Positions 63,832 through 64,000 of a DNA stretch of 64,000 bases are shown piece by piece. A program made the position numbers and the translations under genes. The stretch lies in the NCBI GenBank assembly GCA_030159235.1, contig BSBG01000002.1, positions 558,001 to 622,000 of the forward strand, in the 5' to 3' direction. The notes under the pieces were generated by a model. The model was not told the origin of the DNA. It worked only from the letters and a program-made list of their open reading frames with translations, and did no database searches. Numbering within the stretch: the stretch's first letter is position 1; every line of letters starts with the position of its first letter. The DNA comes from Bacillus safensis. GTDB taxonomy: Bacteria; Bacillota; Bacilli; Bacillales; Bacillaceae.

Positions 63832-64000
63832 TTAACCAAATACTTTTAAAAGCTCTTCCTGATCCTGAGAAAGCCAGAAACGCATTAAACGTTTTGCTCC
63901 TTCAAGATCATGAAGCTTCGCTTGGCCGCATTGCTCTTCGTTTGCAGCAGGAATTTCTGTTACCTCAACGGCATCCTTGAATGTCGCATCAAGCAGTTCA
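63832..64000 (-). CDS. luxS: S-ribosylhomocysteine lyase LuxS (5' part missing)
   Basis: The C-terminal 55 residues of Lux[16 protein letters not shown], with the zinc-binding Cys in QCGQ, and MRFWLSQ are LuxS-specific; the N-terminal zinc site (HTLEH) lies outside the window. LuxS cleaves S-ribosylhomocysteine to homocysteine and the AI-2 precursor. The gene ends with the TAA read at 63834-63832. Confidence 0.93.
   Translation of the reverse strand, partial: ELLDATFKDAVEVTEIPAANEEQCGQAKLHDLEGAKRLMRFWLSQDQEELLKVFG

Overview
The window comes from a Bacillus chromosome, most likely the B. pumilus/safensis/altitudinis group. Genes, order and orientation follow the B. subtilis ytmP-ytlPQR, ytjP-pbuO, ytgP-ytfP-opuD, yte/ytc, leuS-ytvA, ytr, asnB-metK-pckA and ytl/ytk-luxS blocks, but with insertions, losses and rearrangements. 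Shine-Dalgarno (SD) sequences are strong, and TTG and GTG starts are common. Names are assigned by recognising the protein and the conserved neighbourhood, not by a database search.

Region 1 (1-12.6 kb) is housekeeping: ytmP (cut by the window edge), the ytlP-ytlQ-ytlR operon, a cysteine-synthase-like gene, peptidases, the purine permease pbuO behind a candidate PurR operator, ytzE, an RsuA-type pseudouridine synthase, the lipid II flippase ytgP/murJ and the flavoprotein ytfP. Region 2 (12.6-29.7 kb) holds the betaine transporter opuD with a sigma-B-like promoter, cse60 with a sigma-E-like promoter, and a pectin (rhamnogalacturonan) module. That module has two operons, yteP-R-S-T-U and ytcP-ytcQ, plus the membrane AraC-type regulator ytdP. 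An HxlR regulator with its MFS pump and aldo-keto reductase (ytcD, ytbD, ytbE) lies between the two operons. B. subtilis bio and msm/mel genes are absent here.

Region 3 (29.7-51.5 kb) contains leuS with a T-box leader, the blue-light receptor ytvA preceded by a possible 27-residue ORF, the ytrGABxEF cell-wall-stress operon with one permease instead of two, and a 1,553-bp IS1595-family element. The element has 20-bp terminal repeats, a perfect 8-bp target duplication, a dead transposase and an intact passenger membrane-protein gene. Then follow ytzC, ytqA-ytqB (mnmM), ytpA-ytpB, ytoA, asnB, metK with a SAM riboswitch, and pckA with a CcpN-like operator on its -10 box.

Region 4 (51.5-64 kb) starts with ytmA, then a four-gene carotenoid-tailoring operon (CruF-like protein, acyltransferase, glycosyltransferase, desaturase/oxidase) inserted between ytmA and ytlA. 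The ytlA-C-D importer and ytkD follow, then a TerD/AIM24 pair, ytkC, a YjfB-type motility protein, dps with a near-consensus sigma-B promoter, ytzI, ytkA and the 3' end of luxS.

The most novel items are the IS with its preserved passenger gene, the perfect hairpin at a transposase frameshift, the carotenoid operon, the TerD-AIM24 pair, the small ORF before ytvA and several candidate operators.
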